Source: Sulfurovum sp. (GTDB lineage: Bacteria > Campylobacterota > Campylobacteria > Campylobacterales > Sulfurovaceae). From it: a DNA stretch of 64,000 nt. Each line of letters begins with the position of its first letter. Positions within the stretch are counted from its first letter, which is position 1. The notes beneath the pieces are model-generated. The model was not told the DNA's origin and did no database searches. It saw only the letters and a list, made by a program, of their open reading frames with translations. Both the position numbers and the translations under genes were made by a program. Below are positions 16,288 through 24,414 of the stretch, piece by piece. The DNA lies in NCBI GenBank assembly GCA_027063305.1, contig JAMORY010000027.1, positions 62,001 through 126,000 of the forward strand, read 5' to 3'.

Positions 16288-17178
16288 TTATTTATTTTCC
16301 GAAGAAATGATCTTGGATTTGAACTCTTTGAGTGCATTGGCAAGAGACTCAAAAAGTTTCTCCGCTTTATTCTTACCTCTGATCTCTTTTTGTACCGCTT
16401 CGATCTTTTCATGCAACATTTTATACGTTGTCTCGCTCTTACTGACGTATCCTAGCTTCTCCGCGACATCAAGCGCATCACTTGCCGCATCAAGATACTT
16501 CAATGCTCTTTCCTTATCCTCTTTGGCAATGCGTGATGCCGCTGCGATCAGGTCCGTACTCTCAAGAAGCGGGATCGGCACCACTTGTGTGACCTCTGTA
16601 AATGTACTAAGCGCAATATAGAGTACCTCTTTGGCTTTACCAAGCTTATTGTCATGTACATACTTTGCCGCCAATTTCAATGCATCAGGATACGATGCAA
16701 GCGGCAGACTGACAACGGTAATGTCTATTTCGCTCACAAGTGGCATCATCAACGCTCTTGCCTCTTGCACTTTTCCTTCATCCAATAGTTTCTGAACCGA
16801 TCTTACCGCTTTTTCTACATCATCAGCCGTACCGACGAACTCCTGAACACGTATGACATTATCGATAGGCAGTAACTTCGGCGCATCTTTTGCCGCCATG
16901 ATCACTTCAAGTTTTCCGATCGCCTTCTCAAGCGCTTCTGTCGCCTTCTTTGCATCTTTATGCTCCAATGCGAGTACGGCAACTTGTGCATACTTCAAAG
17001 ACTCGATCGCCTCTTTTGCCAACTTTGTCTGCTTGCTTTTCGCATCCTCTTTGGCATTATTGATCGCAATACGGTTCACCTGACCAACGGTCGCATCTTT
17101 TGCCGCCTGCTCTTTGGCAATACCTGCCGTGCTTAATAGTAGTGACGCTGCAATGGTCGAAAGTAGTAGTTTTTTCAT
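16288..17178 (-). CDS. YfdX family periplasmic protein
   Basis: A 296-residue secreted protein with signal peptide MKKLLLSTIAASLLLSTAGIAKE. The mature part is helical and matches the YfdX family: ALEHKDAKKATEALEKAIGKLEVIMA, the proline block PKLLPIDNVIRV, QEARALMMPLVSEIDITVVSLPLASYPDAL, and VVPIPLLESTDLIAAAS. YfdX proteins are linked to acid, heat and other stress in enterobacteria, where they are found with small heat-shock proteins in stress-tolerance loci. Here yfdX lies between a Crp/Fnr gene and two hsp20 genes on one strand. The ATG at 17178 has AAGGAGT upstream. Confidence 0.85.
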   Translation of the reverse strand: MKKLLLSTIAASLLLSTAGIAKEQAAKDATVGQVNRIAINNAKEDAKSKQTKLAKEAIESLKYAQVAVLALEHKDAKKATEALEKAIGKLEVIMAAKDAPKLLPIDNVIRVQEFVGTADDVEKAVRSVQKLLDEGKVQEARALMMPLVSEIDITVVSLPLASYPDALKLAAKYVHDNKLGKAKEVLYIALSTFTEVTQVVPIPLLESTDLIAAASRIAKEDKERALKYLDAASDALDVAEKLGYVSKSETTYKMLHEKIEAVQKEIRGKNKAEKLFESLANALKEFKSKIISSENK

Positions 17179-17221
17179 AATAAGACTCCTTATGTCTATA
17201 GGTTTTTGTTGTTCTGAAGTG

Positions 17222-17266
17222 ATTATAGGAGTCTTGATTAAACGGGGTATGCAACCTAGGTTGCAT
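17222..17266 (-). promoter_or_regulatory. yfdX promoter with palindromic Crp/Fnr-type operator
   Basis: On the minus strand the perfect 18-bp palindrome ATGCAACCTAGGTTGCAT (17266-17249, centre 17257.5) stands 33.0 bp from the centre of a TATAAT (17227-17222). Predicted start near 17215 puts the palindrome at about -42. Compared with the hsp20 operator, 15 of 18 bases agree and the symmetric changes at positions 5 and 14 preserve the palindrome. Confidence 0.75.
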
Positions 17267-17280
17267 TTTGAAGGATTGTC

Positions 17281-17955
17281 TTAAAAAAGGTTGATCTTCT
17301 CCAAAAGTCTGGTCGCATCCAGAATGCGTACCTCCTTATTCTTCGTCTCGATGCTTCCATCCTCTTTCAAGGCTTTGAGATGGCGCTCAACCACATGGCG
17401 TACCGTTCCTATGAGTTTGGCGATCTCTGTATTGGAGAGCCCTTGGATCAGCTTATATTTGAGTTTATTATTAGGGTCTAGATTTTGCAATAGAAGCTTG
17501 ATAAGACGCTCGGAGGTCGAATAGAGCGAGAGGTCTGTCGCCAGCTCCTCCACATGACGCATCTGTTTTGCCAGATAGGGGAAGAACATACGGTTGAACG
17601 CTTCGTTGGTACGCAGAAGCGTACGCACCTCTTCAATAGGCAGCTGCATCACTTCAGACTCTTCGAGTGCCTCATACATCACATCGTGCGACTCACCGTC
17701 AAGCAGTACGATCGTATCGAACATATCTCCCTCACGCAAAATAAAGATCGTCTGCTCTTTCCCGTTCTCCAGATTCATCTGATAGTTCTTGATCTTCCCA
17801 TGAAGGACAATGTAGAAGTAACGCTCTATCTCATCGGAGCTAAAAAGAGTCTCCCCTTTTTTGAAGGTCAAACGCTTCGTATAACGACTGATCTCATTTT
17901 GTACGGTAGGCTCTAGTGTCTGGAACGGATGGACGGTAACGGCTTGTTGCGACAT
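17281..17955 (-). CDS. Crp/Fnr family transcriptional regulator
   Basis: A 224-residue regulator. The cyclic-nucleotide-binding-like beta roll covers residues 15-130 (RYFYIVLHGKIKNYQMNLENGKEQTIFILREGDMFD), the dimer helix about 120-145, and the C-terminal helix-turn-helix S174-L196 (GLSNTEIAKLIG, TVRHVVERHLKAL). There is no cysteine, so no FNR-type iron-sulfur cluster. In the recognition helix R186 and R191 correspond to CRP Arg180 and Arg185, but the usually conserved Glu181 equivalent is His187. It starts 16 bases after truC and ends about 100 bases before the yfdX start; the palindromes upstream of yfdX and hsp20 are its likely targets. The effector is unknown. Confidence 0.92.
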   Translation of the reverse strand: MSQQAVTVHPFQTLEPTVQNEISRYTKRLTFKKGETLFSSDEIERYFYIVLHGKIKNYQMNLENGKEQTIFILREGDMFDTIVLLDGESHDVMYEALEESEVMQLPIEEVRTLLRTNEAFNRMFFPYLAKQMRHVEELATDLSLYSTSERLIKLLLQNLDPNNKLKYKLIQGLSNTEIAKLIGTVRHVVERHLKALKEDGSIETKNKEVRILDATRLLEKINLF

Positions 17956-17971
17956 GCTCTTTCCCCAATAT

Positions 17972-18709
17972 TTAGTTTTTCATCCCTAATTCTATCTCAT
18001 TCCACCCAAAGGTTCGGACAATATGCGAAAAAGTTTCATCCAACGGCGCTTCAATGTGTATCATCTGCTTGGAGAGGGGGTGTCTAAAATGCATCTCAGA
18101 GGCATGAAGCAGTAGCCGGTACATACCGTACTGCTCCCTGAAAAAGCGGTTATGCTCCCCTCTACCATGTTTGGTATCTCCTACGATATGGTGATGGATA
18201 TGCTTCATATGCCGTCTGAGTTGATGCTTTCTGCCGCTCTTTGGCATAAGTCGCACCAAAGAGTAGCGTGCCGTCGCATAACGCCCTACCGCATACGGAA
18301 GCTCCACCGTTGCCAAACGCTGATAGAACGTCACCGCCTCTTGCACCTCCTTGGTGATCCCTTTCTCCTTTTGCGCTTTGGTATCGAGCATCTGCTTAAG
18401 CGGATGGTCTATCCTGCCACTTTGAGAAGTATAGCCGCGAACAACGGCAAGGTAGTGTTTTTCCACTTCATGCGAACGGAACGCCTGAGTCATCCTGCGT
18501 GCGTTCTCTTCATCCAGTGCAAAGAGCAGCACTCCCGATGTAGGTTTGTCGATACGATGCACAGGATAGACATACCGTCCGAGCATATCACGTACCTCTT
18601 GCAGGGCAAAACGTGTTTCATGTCTGTCTATAGGGGATCTGTGAACAAGAAGTCCGGAGGGCTTGTTCACTGCGACAAGCACCTCGTCTTGGTAGAGGAT
18701 GGGTAACAC
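17972..18709 (-). CDS. truC: tRNA pseudouridine synthase TruC-like (RluA family)
   Basis: RluA-family pseudouridine synthase of 245 residues without an S4 domain. It starts with LPILYQDEVLVAVNKPSGLLVH and has the catalytic aspartate in VYPVHRIDKPTSGVLLFAL; RLMPKSGRKHQLRRHMKHIHHHIVGDTKHG is the second family block. This layout and length match TruC, which modifies U65 of tRNA. The start is a GTG at 18709 directly abutting the TAA of the cytochrome gene (TAAGTG), so translation is probably coupled. Confidence 0.88.
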   Translation of the reverse strand: MLPILYQDEVLVAVNKPSGLLVHRSPIDRHETRFALQEVRDMLGRYVYPVHRIDKPTSGVLLFALDEENARRMTQAFRSHEVEKHYLAVVRGYTSQSGRIDHPLKQMLDTKAQKEKGITKEVQEAVTFYQRLATVELPYAVGRYATARYSLVRLMPKSGRKHQLRRHMKHIHHHIVGDTKHGRGEHNRFFREQYGMYRLLLHASEMHFRHPLSKQMIHIEAPLDETFSHIVRTFGWNEIELGMKN

Positions 18710-19927
18710 TTAGAGGTGTATCCGCATCTGAGCGAAGGTATATTCACGCAAGAAGAACGGGTCGGTCACACCGATCTCTTTTGCCAGACCATCGGAGATA
18801 AGACGGTATGAGAGACTATACTTTGCATAGACCGCACCTTTCGGGATCGGGAACTTGTAGGCATTGGTGCTCTTTCCGTTCATACGGGTATCTTTTACAC
18901 GTTTGACCGCCAAATGAGGAATGGTCGGCGACCCCTTCTCATCGACCCATTTACTACCCAGTATATACTCATTCGTCTTAATAGGCTTATCGTTCTTATC
19001 AAGGAATACCACACGCAAGATCACCTCTCTAAGTCCATATCCTGTAGGGATCTTATGCGGAGCATGGTTGGTCAGCTTGATAATAAAGTAGTTATCATCG
19101 ACCATTCCTTTCATATCAAGATAGTCGTTCATGATATTACTGTTGTCGACACTTGCGAAACGGTGCTTTCTGACCATACGCTCTTTAGGTTTTTTACCCT
19201 TATAGGCGAAGTTAGAGGCATAGCCTTTCTTCTTTTTACTCATATGGCAATCTTTACACCCCTCTTCACGTTTCTTGAAGGTATCATACTCCTCTCCTGT
19301 CGCATAGACCTCCACCCCATGCTCGTTTTTCGCACTGTAATGACATGCAAAACAGAGTGTCGGCTTGTCTCCGACAAAATGGTCGCGCTGTGCGGTTTTA
19401 TGGTATGGAGAGACCGCATCGTCGAACGGACCGAACATCGTTCCTTGCGGACCGAAGGTAATACTGTTCATCCCCTGTGAACCAACACGCTTGTCAAGAT
19501 GGATCTTATCGACATTGTGGCAGACGATACAGTTGATCCCGTTCTTCATCGTTTTATTATTGAGCATCTGATGAAAATCTTTCTTCGCATCTTTGTCATC
19601 AAAGAGCAGTGCAACCTTCTCTTCATCGCTCACTTCCGCTTTTGCCAATCTAGGATTGTGACACTTTGCACACTCGACCTTCACTTCATCCAGTATCAGT
19701 GTGGGATTCTTTCTTACGATGAACTCCAGCGATTTCTTAAAAAGATCGTTCTTGCTGAAGTGGGAGTTCGAGTGCCTTGATGTCTCCCATTTTCGCGAGA
19801 TCTCCTGATGGCACGCCTCACAGTTCTTGTTCGACTGCCACTTCTTATCGAGCTGTTGTGCCGATACCGCTGAAACATATGGTGGCATCAGCAATATCGC
19901 TGCCGTTAAAATCCATTTCATCTCCAT
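18710..19927 (-). CDS. Periplasmic pentaheme cytochrome c
   Basis: A 405-residue secreted protein with signal peptide MEMKWILTAAILLMPPYVSAVSA. Five c-type heme motifs are visible: CEACH, CAKCH, CIVCH, CFACH and CKDCH, all in the first two thirds (about residues 36-230). The layout of the first motifs (NKNCEACHQEISRKWETSRH) resembles cytochrome c554-type multiheme domains. The C-terminal third (NYFIIKLTNHAPHKIPTGYGLREVILRV) is a beta-rich domain often seen after such hemes. It probably transfers electrons in the periplasm; the partner and substrate are unknown. First gene of a unit with truC and the Crp/Fnr gene; AGGAG precedes the ATG by seven bases. Confidence 0.85.
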   Translation of the reverse strand: MEMKWILTAAILLMPPYVSAVSAQQLDKKWQSNKNCEACHQEISRKWETSRHSNSHFSKNDLFKKSLEFIVRKNPTLILDEVKVECAKCHNPRLAKAEVSDEEKVALLFDDKDAKKDFHQMLNNKTMKNGINCIVCHNVDKIHLDKRVGSQGMNSITFGPQGTMFGPFDDAVSPYHKTAQRDHFVGDKPTLCFACHYSAKNEHGVEVYATGEEYDTFKKREEGCKDCHMSKKKKGYASNFAYKGKKPKERMVRKHRFASVDNSNIMNDYLDMKGMVDDNYFIIKLTNHAPHKIPTGYGLREVILRVVFLDKNDKPIKTNEYILGSKWVDEKGSPTIPHLAVKRVKDTRMNGKSTNAYKFPIPKGAVYAKYSLSYRLISDGLAKEIGVTDPFFLREYTFAQMRIHL

Positions 19928-20032
19928 AGACTATCTCCTTTATATCTCTAGGTTAATCTTACTACAATTCAACTTTGAGAAAATCCAAAAAAGCGGCGGA
20001 GTATGCTATAATCCATTCAAAAAAGGTTTGAC

Positions 20033-20494
20033 GTGTCCATCAATATCGTTGCACAGAATAAAAAAGCCAGACATGACTACGAAATACTCGAAAAGTTCGA
20101 AGCGGGTATCGTACTACTTGGAAGTGAGGTTAAAGCCCTTCGTGCCAAACGTGCCAACCTCAATGATGCATTTTGCCGTTTTATCAAAGGGGAACTCTTC
20201 CTGATGAACGCCCATATCGCGGAACTTGAGACAACGAACAGACACTTTAGCCGTGACAGTAGAACCCCTCGAAAACTGCTTCTGCACAAAAAAGAGCTTC
20301 TAAAACTGCACAACAAGGTACATAAGGACGGATTGACCATCGTCCCTTTGATGATCTACTTCAATGAAAAAAATCTTGCAAAGGTCTCGATTGCCATTGC
20401 AAAAGGGAAAAAACTACACGATAAACGTGCCGACCTGAAAGCCAAAACACTCGATAGAGAGGCAAAAGCGGCTATGAAGCACCGCTCCTACTAA
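20033..20494 (+). CDS. smpB: SsrA-binding protein SmpB
   Basis: Binds tmRNA and brings it to stalled ribosomes for trans-translation. 153 residues with the family blocks NKKARHDYEILEKFEAGIVLLGSEVKALR and RTPRKLLLHKKEL, plus the basic C-terminal tail KKLHDKRADLKAKTLDREAKAAMKHR. The start is a GTG at 20033 preceded by AAAAAGG. Its 3' end overlaps the convergent gene by three bases. Its RNA partner ssrA lies at 63529-63894 in the same window. Confidence 0.95.
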   Translation: MSINIVAQNKKARHDYEILEKFEAGIVLLGSEVKALRAKRANLNDAFCRFIKGELFLMNAHIAELETTNRHFSRDSRTPRKLLLHKKELLKLHNKVHKDGLTIVPLMIYFNEKNLAKVSIAIAKGKKLHDKRADLKAKTLDREAKAAMKHRSY

Positions 20495-21417
20495 GCCCTC
20501 TTCGCACGATGTGCCGCGAACTCTTCATAACGGGAGCGGCGCATCTTTGTAAACACTTCCCTACGTGCCTCTCTTCTCTTTTTCAGCCGTATGAACGCAC
20601 TAGGTTCATAACTGCGAAGCGCTCTAAGCTGTTGATATGCCGGTAGCCGTTTGTAGCCGATAATACGGTAGATCGCCATACGTGTCTGCTTGACCAGCCA
20701 ACGGAACATACGCCGAATGGGAATATGAAACAACTGCTCCATCACCCAGTCAAATATCGAGACAGCATAGGCGATCCAGCGGTAAAGACGCATGATGGTC
20801 GAACGCAGATAAGGTATACGCTCCAACCATCCAAGCAGCCACCCGAAAATGACCACATCGATAATAGGAGCAAGCCAGCTTCCCCACAGATAGTCGGTAA
20901 AAAAACGTATTACCCCGCTTCCAAACTGCAAGAAGAGTGCCAAAAAGAAGCTCCATATCTTCGCAAAGATCACTTTAAGTGCCAGCACCTTTCCCATGAA
21001 CTTCGCTACGATCGCCATTGAGGAGAGGCTCATTAGAAGTGTTACGGCTTTGTTAAAGAGCGATACCTTCATAAAGAGCCCCTTGATGTAATTCAAAAGA
21101 CGCTTGATATCGGACATGATATGGTCAAGAAAATGTACCTTGAGGTGGTATGTAAATACCTTCTCGATCAAATAGCGTTTTGTCAAACCTGTTGCAGAGA
21201 GAACGATCATTCGTTTGGCGAAGACCTTAAAGACAAACTTCCCCTTGACAAGGAAAAATCCGGTAACAAACGCTATCGTATACTCTTTGGCAAAAGCATA
21301 AAGGTGCTGCCACTTCTCTAAAAGATAGGCTTGAAAAGGATCGACAAGCCATACAACAAGCACCAAAAGCAATGTTAACGCATTGAATATCCAAAACCAC
21401 TGAGGATGCTTTCCCAT
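20491..21417 (-). CDS. Basic multi-spanning membrane protein, unknown function
   Basis: A 308-residue protein with about five hydrophobic segments (for example FWIFNALTLLLVLVVWLVDP near residue 8-28 and LAPIIDVVIFGWLLGW near 185) separated by Arg/Lys-rich stretches. The C-terminal 60 residues are strongly basic (RLKKRREARREVFTKMRRSRYEEFAAHRAKRA). No enzymatic motif is recognised. It starts one base after the stop of the similar gene at 21419-21994, and the two look related in composition and layout. Real gene by length, strand pairing and spacing. Confidence 0.75.
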   Translation of the reverse strand: MGKHPQWFWIFNALTLLLVLVVWLVDPFQAYLLEKWQHLYAFAKEYTIAFVTGFFLVKGKFVFKVFAKRMIVLSATGLTKRYLIEKVFTYHLKVHFLDHIMSDIKRLLNYIKGLFMKVSLFNKAVTLLMSLSSMAIVAKFMGKVLALKVIFAKIWSFFLALFLQFGSGVIRFFTDYLWGSWLAPIIDVVIFGWLLGWLERIPYLRSTIMRLYRWIAYAVSIFDWVMEQLFHIPIRRMFRWLVKQTRMAIYRIIGYKRLPAYQQLRALRSYEPSAFIRLKKRREARREVFTKMRRSRYEEFAAHRAKRA

Positions 21418-21418
21418 G

Positions 21419-21994
21419 CTATCTCCCCAGTGCTCTCTTTATTCTCCGGTAGAGCCGCTTTAGACGGGTAACAAAACGGCTCTCTTTTGAAAAATAACGT
21501 GCCTTGATAAGTTTGATGCGAACTTTAAGGCTCTGTTTGACCTTTGAAAGGCGTGCTATGGTCTGTGTATATATCTCAAGCGCTTTGATCCATCTAACCG
21601 CTGCCATAAGCTTCTCATAGAGCCACTTGAACCATCTAAAACGCATAAGCTTCTGCTCCGTAACACGGAACATCCAGAACGTGAATGCCGCAATAGGGAT
21701 CTTGGTCAGATAGAGCATCATCCCAAAAAGCACCTGTCCGCTGACAAAAAGCACTCCCGCATAGATACCTAAAAGCTCTACGAACACCAACATCACCACA
21801 AAGATCACCAAGATCATAGTGCCGTTCATACGCTTCAATCCACGCTCGATCTTTTTCAAGATACGCAAACGGTGGATATAGGTATATATCGGCTTGGCAA
21901 GTCCTTCCCATACTATCTCTTCGAAGAGAATAAACAGAAGTACGAAAAAGAGTTGTATAAGTGTAATAAGTCGCTGTTTGATACGTTGTAGCAT
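21419..21994 (-). CDS. Basic membrane protein, unknown function
   Basis: About 191 residues from the ATG at 21994 (MLQRIKQRLITLIQLFFVLLFILFEEIVWEGLAKPIY). Three to four membrane segments and a long Arg/Lys-rich tail (QSLKVRIKLIKARYFSKESRFVTRLKRLYRRIKRALGR). An upstream in-frame ATG at 22027 adds MTPNDDRGKGI but has no ribosome binding site, so I prefer 21994. Forms a two-gene unit with the gene at 20491-21417. No function recognised. Confidence 0.7.
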   Translation of the reverse strand: MLQRIKQRLITLIQLFFVLLFILFEEIVWEGLAKPIYTYIHRLRILKKIERGLKRMNGTMILVIFVVMLVFVELLGIYAGVLFVSGQVLFGMMLYLTKIPIAAFTFWMFRVTEQKLMRFRWFKWLYEKLMAAVRWIKALEIYTQTIARLSKVKQSLKVRIKLIKARYFSKESRFVTRLKRLYRRIKRALGR

Positions 21995-22098
21995 GATACC
22001 CTTCCCTCTGTCATCATTAGGTGTCATTATATCTAAATCTGTATGGTTTCAGTGTTATGGTTCGTTATAATGGAATATAAATGGGGGATATATTTAAA

Positions 22099-22135
22099 CA
22101 GGGAGAATCCCTGTAGGTATCCCACATGGGGATAC
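22099..22135 (+). repeat. Two adjacent hairpins, the second REP-like (GTAG plus palindrome)
   Basis: CAGGGA-GAA-TCCCTG (22099-22113) is followed by GTAG (22113-22116) and GTATCCC-ACAT-GGGGATAC (22117-22135). It lies just downstream of rplS and could end the ribosomal cluster transcript. No gene in 21995-22150 apart from this. Confidence 0.55.
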
Positions 22136-22150
22136 GGAGAGGAGAAGAGA

Positions 22151-22510
22151 TTACTTTCTTCTAAGCTCTTTAATACGTGCCGCTTTACCTTTAAGCTCTC
22201 TAAGGTAGAAGAGTTTCGCACGTCTAACACGACCACGTCTAAGTACTTCGATGCTCTCGATAGACTCAGAATAGAGAGGGAAGATTCTTTCAACACCAAC
22301 AGAGTTAGCACCGATCTTTCTTACGATGAACGTTCTACCTGTCCCTTGACCTCTAATAGCGATACAAAGACCTTCGTAGTTCTGAACTCTGGTCTTGTCA
22401 CCTTCTTTAATTCTTACTGCAACTCTGAGCGTATCACCAGCTCTGAATTCAGGAACACTTTTACCTTCCAACTGCGCTTTTTCAAAGCTTTCAATGTATT
22501 TATTTCTCAT
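22151..22510 (-). CDS. rplS: 50S ribosomal protein L19
   Basis: Large-subunit ribosomal protein at the 30S-50S interface. 119 residues, normal length, with the family blocks [33 protein letters not shown] and [40 protein letters not shown]. It overlaps trmD by 11 bases and is last of ffh-rpsP-khpA-rimM-trmD-rplS. Confidence 0.98.
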   Translation of the reverse strand: MRNKYIESFEKAQLEGKSVPEFRAGDTLRVAVRIKEGDKTRVQNYEGLCIAIRGQGTGRTFIVRKIGANSVGVERIFPLYSESIESIEVLRRGRVRRAKLFYLRELKGKAARIKELRRK

Positions 22511-23195
22511 CTGTTATACCTTTTTTGTATAAGTCTGGCCGGAAATACTTCGTTTTGCACAAAGCCAACCCTCTTTTTAAGTCCGTGATTCTACTATGAT
22601 TACCCTTTAAAAATTCTGAAATCACTTCATTTCCCTCATAATTGTTCGGTTTTGCAAATGAAGGGGCTTCCAGCAAAGGGGATTCAAAGCTCTCAACACT
22701 TAACGAATCACTGTTCCCCAGCACTCCGTCAATGTTACGGCTTACAGCATCACAGACCACCATACTCGCCAACTCTCCGCCTGTAAGAATGTAATCACCA
22801 ATGGAAAAAAGCTCATCGGCATGCATCTCGATAATACGCTCATCGATCCCTTCGTAACGACCGCTCACAAGAACCAGATGGGACTTTGTCGCCAAACGTT
22901 TCGCATCGTTCTGCTTAAAGGGTTTTCCTACCGGTGTCATAAAGACGATATGCGCCTGAGGTGAATCGGCTTTGATAGAGCGTATCGCATCATCAAGAGG
23001 CTGTGGGGTCATCAACATACCCGCACCACCACCGATCATCGGCGCATCGACACGGTTATGTTTATCAGTCGTAAAATCTCTCGGGTTACAAAAATCGATA
23101 CTTAGACGTTTCTCTTCAATGGCACGTCCTAAGATGCTACCGTGAAAATAGCCTTCGATCAATTGGGGGAAAAGGGTCAGAAATGTAAAGCGCAA
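22500..23195 (-). CDS. trmD: tRNA (guanine(37)-N1)-methyltransferase
   Basis: SPOUT methyltransferase making m1G37, which prevents frameshifting. The core is clear: [15 protein letters not shown] at the N terminus, then [33 protein letters not shown] and [13 protein letters not shown] (the trefoil knot SAM site). I place the start at the TTG at 23195, giving [10 protein letters not shown] and about 231 residues, because it directly follows the rimM stop and matches the family N terminus. The frame stays open upstream but inside rimM. Confidence 0.95.
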   Translation of the reverse strand: MRFTFLTLFPQLIEGYFHGSILGRAIEEKRLSIDFCNPRDFTTDKHNRVDAPMIGGGAGMLMTPQPLDDAIRSIKADSPQAHIVFMTPVGKPFKQNDAKRLATKSHLVLVSGRYEGIDERIIEMHADELFSIGDYILTGGELASMVVCDAVSRNIDGVLGNSDSLSVESFESPLLEAPSFAKPNNYEGNEVISEFLKGNHSRITDLKRGLALCKTKYFRPDLYKKGITDEK

Positions 23196-23199
23196 TCTC

Positions 23200-23727
23200 T
23201 TAACTCGCTTCCAGTACATCTTTGGCATCTTTGACACGAATGATCTTCGCATCGGTATCCGCCTCGATGATATACCGGTCTATATAAGGGAGGAGAAACT
23301 GCTTTGGCATACCCTCTTCGACCAATGCCTCATCGGTACGGATAAAGAGGTAATCCACATCCGCCATCCGTTGTATCTCCTCTACTTTTCCAAGAAGCAT
23401 CTCATCTTCACGTACCTCACAGCCGATAATATCGAACCAAAAGTGCTCTCCTTCATCAAGATGACAAAGTGCTTTGGTCTGATCTTCATCCGCATAGAGT
23501 TTGACATTGGTCAGACGTTTAGCCGCATCGATACTCTCAAAGCCGCTAAAACGTACCGTTCCACGTTTTAAATTGATATCGGAGATGGTCAACTCGCCAC
23601 GGGAGCTTTGAAATGTCGCACCTTTTTTGAACTGTTCTGGAAAATCTGTATGAAGATGGAACTTCAGGTCACCCCAAAGTCCTACGGTTCGCCCGATCTG
23701 GGCAATGAAGAAACGCTCGTTAGCCAT
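23200..23727 (-). CDS. rimM: Ribosome maturation factor RimM
   Basis: 16S rRNA processing factor that binds S19. 175 residues: N-terminal RimM barrel (IAQIGRTVGLWGDLKFHLHTDFPEQFKKGATF) and C-terminal PRC-barrel (FWFDIIGCEVREDEMLLGKVEEI ... FLLPYIDRYIIEADTDAKIIRV). Lies three bases after khpA and just upstream of trmD. Confidence 0.95.
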   Translation of the reverse strand: MANERFFIAQIGRTVGLWGDLKFHLHTDFPEQFKKGATFQSSRGELTISDINLKRGTVRFSGFESIDAAKRLTNVKLYADEDQTKALCHLDEGEHFWFDIIGCEVREDEMLLGKVEEIQRMADVDYLFIRTDEALVEEGMPKQFLLPYIDRYIIEADTDAKIIRVKDAKDVLEAS

Positions 23728-23730
23728 CGA

Positions 23731-23973
23731 TCAATCCACGGCTTTTACGTTGACACGGTAGTTATTCCCGCCTTTGGCCTTACAGCCGGAGATAACGGTC
23801 TTGATCGCATTGATCATCTTTCCCTCTTTTCCGATGAGTTTACCGACATCTTCACTGTGTGCGTAGATGGTGATCTCATCGAAGCCTTCATCCATAGGCT
23901 CGATCTCGATAGAGATCATCTCAGGATGGTTTACCAACAATGTGGTATAGGCTTGAAGGAAATCCGTTACCAT
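23731..23973 (-). CDS. khpA: KH-domain RNA-binding protein KhpA
   Basis: An 80-residue single KH domain protein. The GxxG loop is seen in AHSEDVGKLIGKEGKMINAIKTVISG. Between rpsP and rimM, its usual position. KhpA partners with KhpB in other bacteria to bind RNA; no KhpB is in this window. Confidence 0.92.
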   Translation of the reverse strand: MVTDFLQAYTTLLVNHPEMISIEIEPMDEGFDEITIYAHSEDVGKLIGKEGKMINAIKTVISGCKAKGGNNYRVNVKAVD

Positions 23974-23979
23974 AAGGTC

Positions 23980-24210
23980 TTATTTCTTACCTGCAAGTCT
24001 TTTTACAGTTGGGCTCATTTGTGCACCAACAGAAAGCCAGTAGTTCAATCTCTCTTCATCAAGAGTCAACTCTTTGTTCGCAGATACTGGATTGTAGTGA
24101 CCGATAGACTCGATCCAACCACCATCTCTTCTCTTTCTGCTGTCTGTTACTACGATTCTGTAAAACGGCTTTTTCTTTCTACCCATTCTTGTCATTCTGA
24201 TCACTGTCAT
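23980..24210 (-). CDS. rpsP: 30S ribosomal protein S16
   Basis: Small-subunit assembly protein, 76 residues. [41 protein letters not shown] is the highly conserved S16 N-terminal half. Six bases upstream of khpA. Confidence 0.97.
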   Translation of the reverse strand: MTVIRMTRMGRKKKPFYRIVVTDSRKRRDGGWIESIGHYNPVSANKELTLDEERLNYWLSVGAQMSPTVKRLAGKK

Positions 24211-24377
24211 TGTTTTTCCTTAAATTTTTAGTTTCTATTCTTTCGATACTCGTGCCGGAGGATCAACACCGTATCTGCTGCACAAGTCCTGACAACTGCC
24301 TTTTAATGACTCAACGCACTCATCAAGACTTTTGGAACGCGATTATACCCAAACCTTGTTTAAGATTTTATAAAATG

Positions 24378-24407
24378 GTTTGCCTATCGTTTAAAACATA
24401 GGCAAAC
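24378..24407 (-). terminator. Long hairpin after ffh (possible terminator or attenuator)
   Basis: A perfect 10-bp stem GTTTGCCTAT/ATAGGCAAAC (24378-24387 with 24398-24407) has a loop that can pair further. It lies eight bases past the ffh stop on the minus strand. There is no long T run, so it may be a processing site or partial terminator before rpsP. The remaining interval to rpsP (24211-24377) shows nothing else I can name. Confidence 0.5.
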
Positions 24408-24414
24408 ATCTATG

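Noticed and set aside
24211-24377. A tRNA or 4.5S RNA gene between rpsP and ffh
   Set aside because: No cloverleaf or the conserved SRP RNA tetraloop region could be folded by eye.
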